Assembly (NCBI GenBank): GCA_030248065.1
Contig: JASAMV010005483.1
Coordinates: 62,001 to 126,000, forward strand
DNA length: 64,000 bases
Direction: 5' to 3'
Source: Rhynchonema sp. JSB1_4
Taxonomy: Eukaryota > Nematoda > Chromadorea > Monhysterida > Xyalidae
In this document: one piece after another, positions 14,005 through 26,200 of the stretch
Position numbering within the stretch: position 1 is the first letter of the stretch
Layout of the letters: every line of letters starts with the position of its first letter
The notes under the pieces: model-generated
What the model was told of the DNA's origin: nothing
The model's database searches: none
The model's input: the letters and a program-made list of their open reading frames with translations, nothing else
Program-made: the position numbers and the translations under genes

Positions 14005-14616
14005 ATGGAAGTAATGCAGCAGCAGAACGAAAATGGTGATCGGACTAACCGCGATTCCGCGGTTCAGGTTGAGGAACATGCATGTCTTGCTCCCATCCCA
14101 GCACAGGTGCGTCAAGTTCTTTTGTTTTTTTGTGCTACCATCTACGTATTTGTTCCTTTTCACGCACTAGCGAAACAGCGGAAATACAACCGCAACATCT
14201 CAAGCGCACGGGTAAAACCTCCTGTCCTGCCCCTGTGTGTAATCCTTGGGGCTGGCTTTTGGGTTGCGGCAAGGCGCCATACCGGAACCAAATTGCTATC
14301 CCCATCGAGCAACCAGGGTACTTGACACAATCTAATCATCCCCTTATTCTTGCAGTTCGCCCCTCACGAAGAGGCCTCCCCGTGCGGCACATTCAATGTT
14401 GGGAAGGCTGCTGAGGATGCACCCCAAGCCCTGTGCTCGGTTCGGAGAACGGCAGGACATAGTCCCTGAGCCAGGGTGTGGGGTGCACACTGCTATCAAT
14501 AGCATTGTCGTCGATTCACCAATCTTCTTTCGTTCAAATGCACGCAGGAAAATGTTCCGATTCGGTGCATCGCACAAAACAATTCAGCATCCGGCCGGAC
14601 CGTGGTGAGTCAATGA
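14005..14616 (+). CDS. Small predicted protein, not recognised (84 aa)
   Basis: Predicted from three phase-0 exons: 14005-14106 (MEVMQQQNENGDRTNRDS..., ending PAQ|gtgcgt), 14356-14439 (after ttcttgcag; FAPHEEASPCGTFNVGKAAE..., ending TCG|gttcgg) and 14548-14616 (after cacgcag; ENVPIRCIAQNNSASG..., stop TGA). An alternative middle exon at 14173-14211 (RNSGNTTATSQAH) follows acgcactag. The last exon could instead splice out at 14605 (GTG|gtgagt) and continue further, but transposon sequence begins about 200 bp downstream. The product would be hydrophilic with four cysteines and neither signal peptide nor membrane segment. No family is recognised. Coding character is suggested only by composition and splice borders, so the model is tentative. 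Confidence 0.35.
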
Positions 14617-14842
14617 CAAAGAAAATTTCTCATTTTTCATTTTTGCACTTTTTTCCACGCAACTGCTTTTTGTTGGAGCAGCAACGGCAGCAGATAGCAG
14701 TTATACTTATACAGTAGTGACTTAGTGACTAAAATTACGGTAATTTATGTTTAGGGTCAGGCCGCAGATTTGGGGGATCGGCCAAACCCGGTCCGATTGC
14801 GACCCCCAGCAGTGTTGGAGCTTGGGGGGGGGGGGTTTGGGG

Positions 14843-15657
14843 CAGAGGTCGCAATCGGGCCGGGTTTGGCCGGCCCGGCCCGGCCCGAGCCCCCAAATCT
14901 CCGGCCCGGCCCGGCCCGGCCCGACCCGTACCCCCAAATCTCCGGCCCGGCCCGGCCCGAAGCCCCAAATCTCCGGCCCGGCCCGGCCCGGCCCGAATTT
15001 TTGGCTCAGATTTTAACCCAATTTTTGTCATAATTTTTGCGATTTTTGAATCAATTTTTTTTGTTGAAATTTCAATGTTTTCCATGAAAAAGTCGCCAGA
15101 TAGACAATACCAATGGTGTGGCTGGGGGGTCCCCCCCTAGGTACAGTAGGTAGATCATGACGCGCCATCCTGGTACAGTAGGTAGGTCGCCGCCCCCCGG
15201 CTGGTACAGTAGGTTGCTATTTTTGGCTCAAAATGGTATAAAATCCATATTTTTCATTCCAAATAATCGAAAAATGTTGAGGGTTTTGGAGTACATTTTC
15301 ATCTAAACTTGGACATAAAAATTTTGTTCCCCCCTAGCTCGGCCGGTCGGTACAGTAGGTAGGTTGATTTCAGGCCTTTCTGGTGGTACAGTAGGTTGAT
15401 TGCATGCCTGGGTAGCCACACGACTGGACAATACTGATCACTTACTTGCTGAATCCGTCAGAAATTTTAGTATTTTGGACAAAAAAACCCCTACTTTTTC
15501 AGTAAAATAAGTCACTTCAGAAGCTTCGGGCCGGGGTGCCCGGCCCGGCCCGGCCCGACCCTCCAAATCTCCGGCCCGGCCCGGCCCGGCCCGAGCCAAA
15601 AGCCCAAAATCGCGGCCCGGCCCGGCTCGGCCCGGCCCGGCCCGATTGCGACCTCTG
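14843..15657. mobile_element. hAT-like MITE, family A, with nested insertion
   Basis: Ends CAGAGGTCGCAATCGGGCC and its inverted partner GGCCCGATTGCGACCTCTG. A perfect 8-bp target duplication GTTTGGGG lies at 14835-14842 and 15658-15665. CAG...CTG ends with 8-bp duplications are the hAT pattern. The body is made of runs of CCGGCCCGGCC units separated by lines such as ccccaaatctccgg. A 316-bp element is inserted at 15111. It has no transposase coding capacity, so it would need an enzyme supplied from elsewhere. Confidence 0.85.
15111..15426. mobile_element. hAT-like MITE, GTGTGGCT-end family, nested in family A
   Basis: Ends CAATGGTGTGGCTGG and CCACACGACTG (inverted: CAGTCGTGTGG). Flanked by a perfect 8-bp duplication GACAATAC at 15103-15110 and 15427-15434. 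Internal micro-repeat is GGTACAGTAGGTAGG, present about five times. Non-coding. Confidence 0.85.
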
Positions 15658-15974
15658 GTTTGGGGGGGATAGCCCGTAGCCCCTCCAGTACAGTAGGTAC
15701 CGTAAAAACCTAAATAGAAGGGGGGCTCTATTAACTCACTGACCCCATTTTGGGGGGCTCTATTACGGGGGAGGCTCTATTCCGGGGGGCCTCTATTAAT
15801 TCACTGACCCGAACCTGAAAAATTGTTCCCAAAAATACCCCCAAAAACCTCTAAAAAGGGGTTTGAAAGGATGTTTTTTTACTTGTAATCACATTTATTC
15901 GTGTCTATTCGTCAATAAGAGGCGTATTATGTGCTCTGAACGAACAACAAACGTGCATAAATGTACCTGTACAC

Positions 15975-16869
15975 CAGTGGTGTAGCTGCCCAGGCGGGGC
16001 GGCAACCTACTGTTCCACCCAAAATGCGGGGCGGCAACCTACCTACTGTACCCGCCGAGCTAGGGGGGGGGGTCGTACCACTTGGGGGGGGGTCATCTGG
16101 AAACCGAAATTTTTTAGGTCTAAATACTGAAGAAAATGTGGCCTAAAACACTAATTTCGCGCGCAGCGCGCGATTTTTCGCCTATTTACAGACAAATATG
16201 CTAATTTTATGCAATTTTAAGCCAAAAATGAATGTTTTGGGTGAAAAGTTAGGTGGGGCGGCAACCTACCTACTGTACCAGGGGAGGGGCGGCAACCTAC
16301 CTACTGTACCAGGCGAGGGGCGGCAACCTACCTACTGTACCTCAGGGTAGTACTTGGGGGGGGGGTGGGGGGGGGTCCCCCCCCAAATTCATCTATCTAT
16401 CGTCAACACTTTTTGATTTCATCTATCTATCGTCAACACTTATGGGCAAATCTATCTATCGTCAACAAATTCTGGGAACAATCTATCTATCGTCAACACA
16501 TTTCGACCCCAAAATGGGTATTTTTGCCTCAAAGTGGCTCAAAATCGGTATTTTTTGTCCCAAATAGGCAAAAAATCGCGCGCTACGCGCGGATTTAGTA
16601 CATCTAAGTACATTTTCATTATTATTTACACATTATTACCTACTTAGTACACTATACTATACCTTGATTTTTGGCGACCCCCCCACCATCTATCTATCGT
16701 CAACAAGTTTGGGTCGACCCCCCCCCCCAGATTTCGGACTTGGGTCATCTATCTATCGTCAACACATTTCGGGTCCCAATCTATCTATCGTCAACACCCT
16801 GACCAAGTACTACACTGCTGTACCTTGGGGGGGGACCCTCCCCACCCCCCCCCCCCAGCCACACCATTG
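15975..16869. mobile_element. hAT-like MITE (E1) with nested family C copy
   Basis: Ends CAGTGGTGTAGCTGCC and CCCCAGCCACACCATTG, inverted partners with a few mismatches. Perfect 8-bp duplication CTGTACAC at 15967-15974 and 16870-16877. Internal micro-repeat is GGGGCGGCAACCTACCTACT, and a hairpin of type CGCGCGC-AG-CGCGCG sits at about 16157-16172. Without the nested family C copy and its duplicated target the element is about 412 bp. It is inserted in family D sequence. Confidence 0.85.
16343..16817 (+). mobile_element. hAT-like MITE, family C, copy 1
   Basis: Ends CAGGGTAGTACTTGG and CCAAGTACTACACTG (one mismatch as inverted repeats). Perfect 8-bp duplication CTGTACCT at 16335-16342 and 16818-16825. 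It contains seven copies of the 18-mer ATCTATCTATCGTCAACA and a CGCGCGC-TA-CGCGCG hairpin at about 16576-16591. It lies inside E1, having landed in one of E1's own micro-repeats. A second full copy in reverse orientation lies at 22758-23235. Confidence 0.92.
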
Positions 16870-16877
16870 CTGTACAC

Positions 16878-17288
16878 CAGTGCTGTGGCTACTTTTGCGG
16901 GGCGGGTAGGGTACATAGGTGGAAAAAAATCGGGGCGGGTAGGGGGTAGTGTGCCTGGGATTTTGGGGGGGGGGGGAATCCGGTTTGGGGGGGGAGGGGG
17001 CGGGTAGGGTACAACACAAGTTTTTTTCGGGTGCCTGTTTTTATGTACTAAAAAGTGCATATATCGCGCGCAGCGCGAAATTTTTTGCACTTTTTAGGGT
17101 TTTAGCTCGAAATTTGGTCATTTTTGAATTAAAATTTGGCATTTTGGGGGTAAAAATCGGGGCGGGTAGGGGGGTAGTAAGGGTACCAGAGCGGGGCGGG
17201 TAGGGGGTAGCGTACCAGGCCGGGGCGGGTAGGGAGGGTACCATTGGGGGGTACCCCCCCACCCCCCCCCCCCCCAGCCACAGCACTG
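16878..17288. mobile_element. hAT-like MITE (E2), adjacent to E1 on the same target
   Basis: Ends CAGTGCTGTGGCTAC and CCCCAGCCACAGCACTG. The 8 bases on each side are CTGTACAC (16870-16877 and 17289-17296), and the left one is also E1's right duplication. Internal micro-repeat is GGGGCGGGTAGGG with GTACC, plus a CGCGCGC-AG-CGCG hairpin at about 17064-17077. At 411 bp it is practically the same length as E1 without its insert. Confidence 0.85.
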
Positions 17289-18111
17289 CTGTACACCCCT
17301 CTCCAGCCTTAATACACTACTGTATAGGGGATGTTACTTAAGGGGGCTCTATTCCGGGGGGGGGGGCCACAAAAGTAGCCACAGCACTGGTTCGGGGGCT
17401 GCCTGATTGCCTTTATCGAGCTCCGGAATTTTTTTTCAGAGCTCTGTAGGTTTCGAAACAACCAAATTACCGTAAAACCTAAAATACAAGGGGGGCTGTA
17501 TTTTTTCACTGACCCCTTTTAGGGGGGCTGTATTTTTGGGGGGGCTCTATTTTGGGGGGGCTGTATTTTTTCGCAGCCCAAAATCTCAAAAAATGTTCTA
17601 AAAAATACCCCTAAAATGGAGTTCTGTCAGGGTGTTACTGGTCATTATTGAGTGTTTTAGGTGCAGATCTTCCATAAAAGGCTTTACGTCATCATATACT
17701 CAACCACAAACGTTTTACACAAGGTGTCTTACACAAGAACTTGACTTTGCGAACCCCAAGCGGGGACTTCCAACAAGTGGGGGGGGGGGCTGTAATTTTG
17801 GGGGGGCTCTATTTTGTCACTGACCCCTTTTTGGGGGGGGGGGGCTGTATTACGGGGGGGCTCTATTCCGGGGGGGGGCAGTATTTAGGTTTTTACGGTA
17901 TCCCCCTCGCCTGGTACAGTAGGTATCCCCTCCCCCCCCGATGTTTGGCACGGTACAGTAGGTATCCCCCCGATTTTCACCCTGGTACAGTAAGGTATCC
18001 CCCCGATTTTGCCCCAAAAGTGCCAATTTTTGACCAAAATGGCCAAAATTAGTGTAAAATCAGTGGTGTTTTTACCTCAAACTACCCAAAATTCGCGCAC
18101 TACGCGCGCAC

Positions 18112-18501
18112 CAGAGGTGGGAATCGGGCCGGGTTTCCTCGGCCCGGCCCGGCCCTGCCCGACAGTTCGGGCCGGGAAGTCCGGCCCGGCCCGATTTTTT
18201 CGGCCCGACTTTTTCTGATGATATTTTGAAGCAATTTTTTGGTGCAAAAATTACTGTTTCTTGGTTTAAAAATACCTGATAATCATAGAACTCGGAACTA
18301 ATTTGCAGAATCGCGAGAAAATTTGGCAAATTTAGCCTGAAAAATCACGATTTTTTATTGAAATTCGATGATGTCGTGCCTTTTCGGGCCGGCCACCCCG
18401 GCCACACATTCCGGAAAGTCGGCCCGGCCCGGCCCGACCGTTCGGGCCGGAAACCTCGGGCCGGGCCGGGCCGGGCCGAGCCGGCCCGATTCCCACCTCT
18501 G
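18112..18501. mobile_element. hAT-like MITE, family A relative (H)
   Basis: Ends CAGAGGTGGGAATCGGGCC and GGCCCGATTCCCACCTCTG are perfect inverted partners. Perfect 8-bp duplication GCGCGCAC at 18104-18111 and 18502-18509; the target is the CGCG hairpin of the surrounding family B element. GGCCCGGCCC runs lie near both ends and the middle is AT-rich. Non-coding. Confidence 0.9.
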
Positions 18502-19701
18502 GCGCGCACATACTACGTTTTCACACGATTCCACACATAATAAAAACACTTAAAATTTTCACCCCAAAGCCTAACCCCCTATAAACCCCCCTAGCTACAA
18601 AACCAAAAAAACCGTTTTTTTCGAGGCCTTTTTCCAATTTTTCCAAGTGGCAACTTTTGGAAAAAAAGTACTGAACAGTTCAAAATGAGCACTTTTTAAT
18701 CTCCAAGTCAGAGGTCGCAATCGGGTCCGGGACCTCCAAATCTCCGGCCCGGCCCGGCCCGATTTTTTGGCTCAGATTTTAACCTAATTTTTGTCATAAT
18801 TTTTGCGATTTCTGAATCTATTTTTTTGGTTGAAAATAAATTGTTTTCAATGGTGTGGCTGGAGGGGTGGCCCACCCCTTAGGTACAGTAGGTAGGTAGA
18901 TTGACGCGCCATCCTGGTACAGTAGGTAGGTAGCCGCCCCCGGCTGGTACAGTAGATTGCTATTTTTGGCTCAAAATGGAGGTTTGCGCGCGGAGCGCGC
19001 GATTTTTGGGGTTTGAGGTCGAAAAACACCCATTTTTGCCTACAAAAGCCATAAATTGATGGTTGCAAGGTACCCTCCGCGGTGGTTGCAAGGTACCTAC
19101 CCTTCCCCCCCATCCCCCCCAAGGGGTGGTTGCAAAGCACCTGCTCCTTAGGGGGGAATCCCCCCATCCCCCCAGCCACTACACTGCCTTAGGGGGTCCC
19201 CACTCCCCCCAGGAACTAGACTGGCTCCCCCCAAACCCCACTTCCAACACTGGGGGGGGCAAGTGAAAAATATAACCCCCAACAATTGAGCCCCCATAAA
19301 TTGAACCCCCAAAATGACATCAGTGATAAAATAGACCCCCGGTTTCTACGACAATACGGTGCTGTACCTTATGGTTGCGGCCAAAAAGAGGGGGAGTGGG
19401 GAGATGCCGGGGTACTGTACCCAGAATTTGGGGTAGGGAATCCGATCTGGGGGTGGGTGGGGCGGTGGGGGGGAGAAATCTCAGGGGAGATACGGTACCA
19501 TACTACTTTCGTGTGAATTTAATTTGATCGCGCGGCAAATACCCGAAATTGGCGCTCAACGCACGCAAGTACCACGTTTACACACAATATAAACATAAAA
19601 TTTTTCCATCCAAACCCCCAGCTCCCCAGGTAGCAAACCACCCTCTGGTATAGTAGATATCCCCACCCCCCAAACCCCCCCCCCCCCCACCTCCAACACT
19701 G

Positions 19702-20204
19702 CTACCGCACAAAAACCTAAAAATATTCCCGAAATAACGTCGCTATTTTCAGCCGCAGAATTCATGAACCGTCGTGGCAGGCGGCCAATCTCGGCACTCA
19801 CGAATCAAGAATGAATGAAGCCGCACACACCCAACCCGACCCAAGCTTCACATGGTACTGAATATTGTCATTTAATTCCACGAACTTAACTCAAGGTAAT
19901 TTATGTGTAAATCAATTCCGTACTGCTTAACTTAGTCGAGCGTCAATTCGAGACCGTGAGCTGTGTGCTAAGCAACTATCCTAATGCCAATTCGGACTTT
20001 CAAATCGTCCAAATCAGAAGAAGAAATCACATAATAACGAGGCGAATCTCATTCGGACACAATAAGCAACCAACTGGTGTGGTTGTCACGTCAGCAGCGA
20101 AGAGATGTGAGCTTGAAACATCAGACCAACTGTACTCCCAATCTCTTGCAAGTGCAACCAACCAATGAACGAACATTACGATGTGAATTTATCCTACGAT
20201 TTAT
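19702..20204. other. Upstream region of the leishmanolysin-like gene
   Basis: About 500 bp without recognised coding exons or repeat ends. It should contain the promoter and 5' UTR of the gene starting at 20205; no TATA box or other element could be assigned with confidence. Confidence 0.5.
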
Positions 20205-23200
20205 ATGGTTGTTCCCTTTCGTGTTCTGCCCACAATCGGGCTGCTATTGACGGCAGTTTCGGTAATTGGTGCACCATCAAATCGTCGACCGGTCACTGCC
20301 AAATGCTCGTATCAGGTGCCAACTATTGACGAGGTTCGTTGAAACATTTTGTTTTATGAAACGGCGACCTCTGAACGTTTGTATTTGGGACAGTTTGTAC
20401 TTTTTTGCGTCGACAACAATAGTAGCATAGTTTTTAGACACTTCTGCACCTAAAATTTTAGACGCCGGGAGGGTATAAACCGGGCGGTATCTATCCTGGG
20501 GTCGTCAGGAGAGGAGGTGGTTTGGTGGGTGGTACCATATTGTATTGATATTATTCCGCCGGCTCACTGGGTTCCCACCACATCATAAACTGAATCACGA
20601 CGTTAACGCATTCATCACATGTTTATCAGGTTGTGCTGGGTGTACCATTGGAGGGGTCACAAGACACACACCATCGACGTCGACGTGCCATCTACCGTAA
20701 TCTACGCATACGACCACATTATGATGACAGCATATCGCAACTGACATCTGACAATCAACGTTTCATTTACGTACGTGTATTGCCACATGTAATCACCTCA
20801 TGTCATGATGACGCCACCTTGTTGTCACGTCTTTTACGTAGTCTTGCTTATTTTAGCACCATCTGTTGCCGGAAGCCGTTCGTTTCTGGGAGCAGGCGCT
20901 GTTAGTTGAACGACAGGACACACCGATTCGATTGGACAGGTGAGAATGGAAATACTTGTCAGCTGAACGTTTTACATTTTGTTTGCTACAGTCAATCTGT
21001 GTCAATTCATCAGTGACAGAATTGAAATGTCTTTGTGCAGAAAGTGCAACAGCAGCCAGTACATTGTGCATCGTGATCAGGTGCTGGGCGGGACGCGCAG
21101 TTGTTCGGGTCCGTGCAAGGAGGTCACCAAATGCGGCGAGGTGGTGGTGCCCAACGAGCATTTATTCGTACGTTGCTTTCGCAGCTGGTCGTTTACTCGT
21201 ATACACTCAGTCTCAGACTCGTTTGCATCGTAATCGCGCATCTGTGTTCATGATTGAGTACTATTCTTGTTATTATTTTTGTTGTTGTTGTTATTGTCGG
21301 CTGGCATTATTGATGCGCGCACGCCGTGCCTAGCTGTGGTATGTCGGCCGCAGGCGTGGTGTTGTTCATGCTAGCTGAAATAACATGCATACTGCACAAA
21401 CGCGCATGTCAATCAAGTGCACTTGATTATGTCCCCGCAGGGCCGGGCTATAATCATTACAAGCGTGCGCCACAACATCATAAGCTGCAGTGGATGGATG
21501 GAGCGTGTAATTCATCATCAGCGAACTAAGCTTCCAACACAGGCGCGCGTTACTTCGTTCGTGACGATTCGTGCATTATATGGGTTTCCTTCTAAACCAG
21601 GGGTGTTCCGCTCCTGTATGTGCTCTGTGGTTCATTAGGTTTGTATTTGAGTGCAATTCTTGTGTTGAGACGCGTTTGTTTTGGGCACTTCAGCTCTGGT
21701 CTCTGCTGGATAGAGAAACAACTAGCAGCTTGATTTGGTCTGTTTGTTTGTTTACTCGTCTTGGCAACAACAAACAAACATTGCTCACAACAGCAGAGCT
21801 GACCGGCACTTGTGAGGTCAAATGCGGACGTTTTGGATGTGGCTTAGCACCCTGCTGGATAAACAAGTTACGCGTGCGCTGCTGACAGACAATAGGACTT
21901 GAATGGATGTTTGTGTGTCGTTTACCGCACTGCACTTCGGTTGTGTTTGAGCACCCATATTACGATACAATGGGGGATTAGTTTGTCGCAAAAGAGCAGA
22001 TCATGCGCTGAATCTATTGCACCAATTTATGACGGTGTTGCGTGTTGACAGATATTTTTGCGAGTATGAATGCACACGATTCATGGTGTAGCAAACAGAT
22101 GACTTCCATTGTTTCTGCAGATGTGGTAGGTAGCCAACCCTGCTGCACCTGCATGCATGTGCACATGGATTGTGATTTTGATTGATTAATGAATTCCCTC
22201 CCAGTCAAATAGGTACATGTTCATAAATGTATCAGCCCGAGTGCGACCATTGACGCGTTGGTTTCCTGTTTCCTGTATAGGTATGTGTATGTGCTGTGCG
22301 GCTAAATCTTTTATGTGGTCGAATAAATCAGACGCACACTAACCTTGATTGTGGGTTAGGCGTGCATTTGCTGCGGTGGCGTGTCTATGGTCATTGTTCA
22401 ACCAACCTTGCTCTTTCAAAGCGTGAACGCGAATGGCAACAGCTGCAGCCAGCCAGCTGCGACCGCGGGGGGCGGGGGTGCACATTTGAAGGTTCGACTT
22501 TTTTTAGATGATGATGGACCACTAGGGGTGTGTCGTGCGTATGGAAAATCGTGTAATTTCGTTCAAAAAACGCTAATTTGACCATGAGACTCGGTGTTTG
22601 TAATTGATGTCCTGGTAGGATTTGATTTAACGTTGTTGTTTCTGTCATGGGCCACAGAGCCGCGAGCAAAGTCTGCTCTCAGGGATGAGAGGCGTGAGAT
22701 ATACACAAGCTCAACAATCAGTGAGCATGAGCAGATGTTTCACTTACAAGGGTGAACCAGTGTAGTACTTGGTCAGGGTGTTGACGATAGATAGATTGGG
22801 ACCCGAAATGTGTTGACGATAGATAGATGACCAAAGTCCGAAATCTGGGGGGGGGGGGTCGACCCAAACTTGTTGACGATAGATAGATGGTGGGGGGGGG
22901 GGTCGCCAAAAATCAAGGTATAGTATAGTGCATTAAGTAGGCAATAATGTGTAAATATTAATGAAAATGTGTATAGATGCACTAAATCCGCGCGTAGCGC
23001 GCGATTTTTTGCCTATTTGGGACAAAAAATACCGATTTTGAGCCATTTTGAGGCAAAAATGCCCATTTTGGGGTCGAAATGTGTTGACGATAGATAGATT
23101 GTTCCCAGAATTTGTTGACGATAGATAGATTTGCCCATAAGTGTTGACGATAGATAGATGAAATCAAAAAGTGTTGACGATAGATAGATGAATTTGGGGG

Positions 23201-26200
23201 GGACCCCCCCACCCCCTCCCCCAAGTACTACCCTGGGGTGAACTGGTTTTTGCGAACACGTATATGTGCACACGTTTTATGATATGAAATCTCGTGATCT
23301 CGCGTGCTTGTGACGTAAATACGGCGGGACGATAGCATTCTTAAAAACCTACATCAACTTGTGTGAACAGCGTGCATGCATGTGCGTGGACTATTCACGT
23401 TATATCCTTGAAAAGAATAGAAACACGAAATGCATGTCAATGCCTGACAAGATCAAGCGTCGCTGCGAGCGAGCATCGACCGTTTCGCGTGCGAGAACAA
23501 CATTGGCGGTGCTGCGTTTGTGTGTGCATGTGCACATGTTGGTGAATGTGATTGCAATCTTTGGCCGTTGTTTTTGCTTCTCTTGTGTTGTGCGCGTTTG
23601 TTTTTAATCGTGCATGTAAGTGCACTTGGACGCAGTGTTTGGTGTGAAATCCACACAGAAGACATCGCGGTGCTGCATCTCGCATGTTTTTCACTGGGGA
23701 TATTCCTGCGGGGTTATCCGGTTATCGTGTGCGTGTTTGTAGTCTGATTCTCTGTGATCTGAAGAAAATGAATTCCACTGCACATGCTTATTAGATTTTC
23801 TATATTTCTCCAGCTTTCCACGCAGCAGTGTCAAATTTGGCTGTGGGGTGGGCACAGGGCACTTCTGCATCAGCGATTGATTGTGGCTGGGAATCAAACG
23901 CTTCGGTATTATTATGTGCCCCTGCTATTTTTCACGGCGTTGTGCGCCAGTTTACCGACAAATGTGATGAGCCTAATGAGCAACTTTTCTTTTTCACCTA
24001 TGGGTTATGTATGGAATAGCAGGTAAGGTGGCACAGCAATGCATTCAGACGCATAAATTGCGATCATTACTGTTGTTTGCATTGTTACTTTCATCAATTC
24101 TCAATCTACCTCCAGAGAGCTACTGTTGTGCCATTACGTATTCGAGCGATAAAAGGATATCCTTTGCTGCGCGTGACACATAATAGTGCACTTCTCAAAA
24201 TTGGATTGGTATTTATTTATTGATATGAATGTGAACTGGACTATGTTTCTGAATATGGATGAAGATATGCATGTGTTTGTGTGGCTGGGTGTGCTGCTGT
24301 GCCCATTACGCAACAAGACCCTGTGTAAGAGTCCCAGACCCAAAGTTTTATTGGTTCAACAATGGCAGTTGTGCTCGCGTGATTTACGGCGTGTCGGCCG
24401 CACAAGGGTTGAGTGAAAGACGGATTGTGCAAAATTCAAATTTCTGCAATAACGTAGCGGAATGTGTGTTGCAACTTTATTATCAGCGCACAACAGAGTG
24501 TCGCAGACCGCACATGAACGGAACAAAACTGGGCTCGGCAGAAAGAGGCCGACAAAACAGCAGTCGTCTGTGCCTTGTTGTGTCGTTCGTGGCAATGCAG
24601 GGTAAACTCATCTCGACAAGTATATCTATGGATGCACGACGTACCTACACAAACGCGCCACACTGAACGTACACATTGTTTCTCTCACGTATGTATGCAA
24701 AGTCACACTCGCTATTGGGGTCGGCAGGTTCGGTTTTTGGATTTTTTATGATCCCATTTTTCTGGAGTGCTACTTGACGCAACAAACACAACATCAGTTG
24801 ACATCGAGCATAGAGCATGTGCGTATGCATGAGGATAGGTTTGGATTAGGACATGACCCGTGTCCGTGTGGCACAATGAATAAACGTTGGGGAGAAGGGG
24901 TCTGATATGGATGAATGCTGAAACTGCTGAAATCAGACGATCGTCGGATGAGATCGGAAACGGGCCGCAGTGTTGGAGGTGGGGGTAGCCCCCCAGTACA
25001 GTAGGTATCCCCCCTCGCCTGGTACAGTAGGTATTCCCCCGATGTTTGGCATGGTACAGAAGGTATCCCCCCGATTTTCACCCCGGTACAGTAGGTATCC
25101 CCCCCCCCCGATTTTGCCTCAAAAGTGCCAATTTTTGACCAAAATGGCCAAAATTAGTGTAAAATCAGTTGTTTTTACCTCAAATTACCCCAAATTCGCG
25201 CGCTACGCGCGCAAATACTACGTTTTCACACGATTCCACACATAATAAACATTAAAAATTTCACCCCAAAACCTAACCCCCTCAATCCCCCCAAACCCCC
25301 CCTAGGTACATAACCCCCAGGCCATCGGCTCTGGTACAGTAGGTATCCCCCCTCTCCGAGCGCGGTACAGTAGGTATCCCCCTCCAGAGTACCTCCAACA
25401 CTGACGGGCCGTGCCGGGCCGGATTTGCCTAAATTCGAAGGAAATATCCATTTTTAAACCGACATTTTCAAAATTTTCGTGCTTCGCCCATTAATGTTTC
25501 CTAATTCTTGTCCTTTTCAGTCATCGCTTGAAAGAAACAAGTATGCTGCAGAAAATTTTTGAATCTTTAAAACGACTGTTAGACTTTTTAGTTTTCGACC
25601 CTTGAAAATTGGCCGGGCCTGGCGGACCTGCAGCCCTCCACCAGGCCCGGCCGGGCCGAGTTTGCCCGGCTCGTTTCCGATATCTGATCGCCAAGCTGCG
25701 GTAACAACGGCGTGGCATCCAGTTACCCCACCGTTTACGTTACGTTTCAGCAATGTCGTTACTGCACGTCGCGTCTGCCGATCAGTTGCAGTGTGTCCGG
25801 TGCCGGCGACGGTACGGGTGTGCGTGACGTCGACTTTCTGCTGTACGTGTCGGCCGTCGCCAGCGAACGATGTGACGGGCCTGACACGGTCGCCTACGCC
25901 GCTCATTGTCAGCAGGAGGCCGTGCTCGATCGGTACGTTGGCCATCTCCACTCGGTTTCGCTCCTTGTCAGTTGTGCGTAAAGTTACCACGTGGCGACTT
26001 TTCGAGTCTGGTATGACCGATTCAGTTCCCATGAACCCGGCTAATTGTTTAATCGTCAACGCAAATCGGCAACCCAGTGTGGCCAAAGCAGCCCCACGTG
26101 AGCGCAAGGAAATATTTACATTCGGTAATTATTAAAGGTGCTGGTCAACAACCCATCGACTTCGTTTAATCTTGGGGGCAGTGCACCTGAACAAAGGTGG

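Larger units (their letters stand above)
15700..17898. mobile_element. Family D elements, TA-flanked (mariner-like MITE), two copies fused
   Basis: The left end CCGTAAAAACCTAAATA at 15700 follows a TA in B sequence, and the right end TATTTAGGTTTTTACGG at 17898 is followed by TA and then resumed B sequence. A second left end, CCGTAAAACCTAAAATA, occurs after TA at 17470. The block is therefore probably one D copy (from 15700) joined to a second (17470-17898), with the first copy's right end lost by recombination. TA duplication and short inverted ends suggest a Tc1/mariner-type mobiliser. The body carries lines such as gggggctctattccggggg and cactgacccc. Two hAT-like elements are inserted at 15975 and 16878. 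Confidence 0.65.
14802..19701. repeat. Nested transposon block
   Basis: About 4.9 kb of interleaved repeats between the small gene and the leishmanolysin-like gene. A host element of family B (left end CAGTGTTGGAG at 14810) is interrupted by an element at 14843-15657, by TA-flanked family D sequence at 15700-17898 and by an element at 18112-18501. Those contain further insertions listed separately. Removing them reconnects B sequence (ccagtacagtaggta ... tatccccctcgcctggtacag) that matches the intact B copy at 24968-25403. From about 18600 to 19701 the block is a mosaic of decayed pieces: a partial copy of the 14843 element at 18713, an element-like start CAATGGTGTGGCTGG at 18848, right ends CCAACACTG at 19252 and 19701. 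I could not match target duplications for these, so they are rearranged. Long G and C runs dominate. Confidence 0.8.

Noticed and set aside
14722..15085. Gly/Pro/Arg-rich and other frames across GGCCCGGCCC runs
   Set aside because: All frames across these simple GC repeats are open by composition; they lie inside MITEs with clear ends and target duplications.
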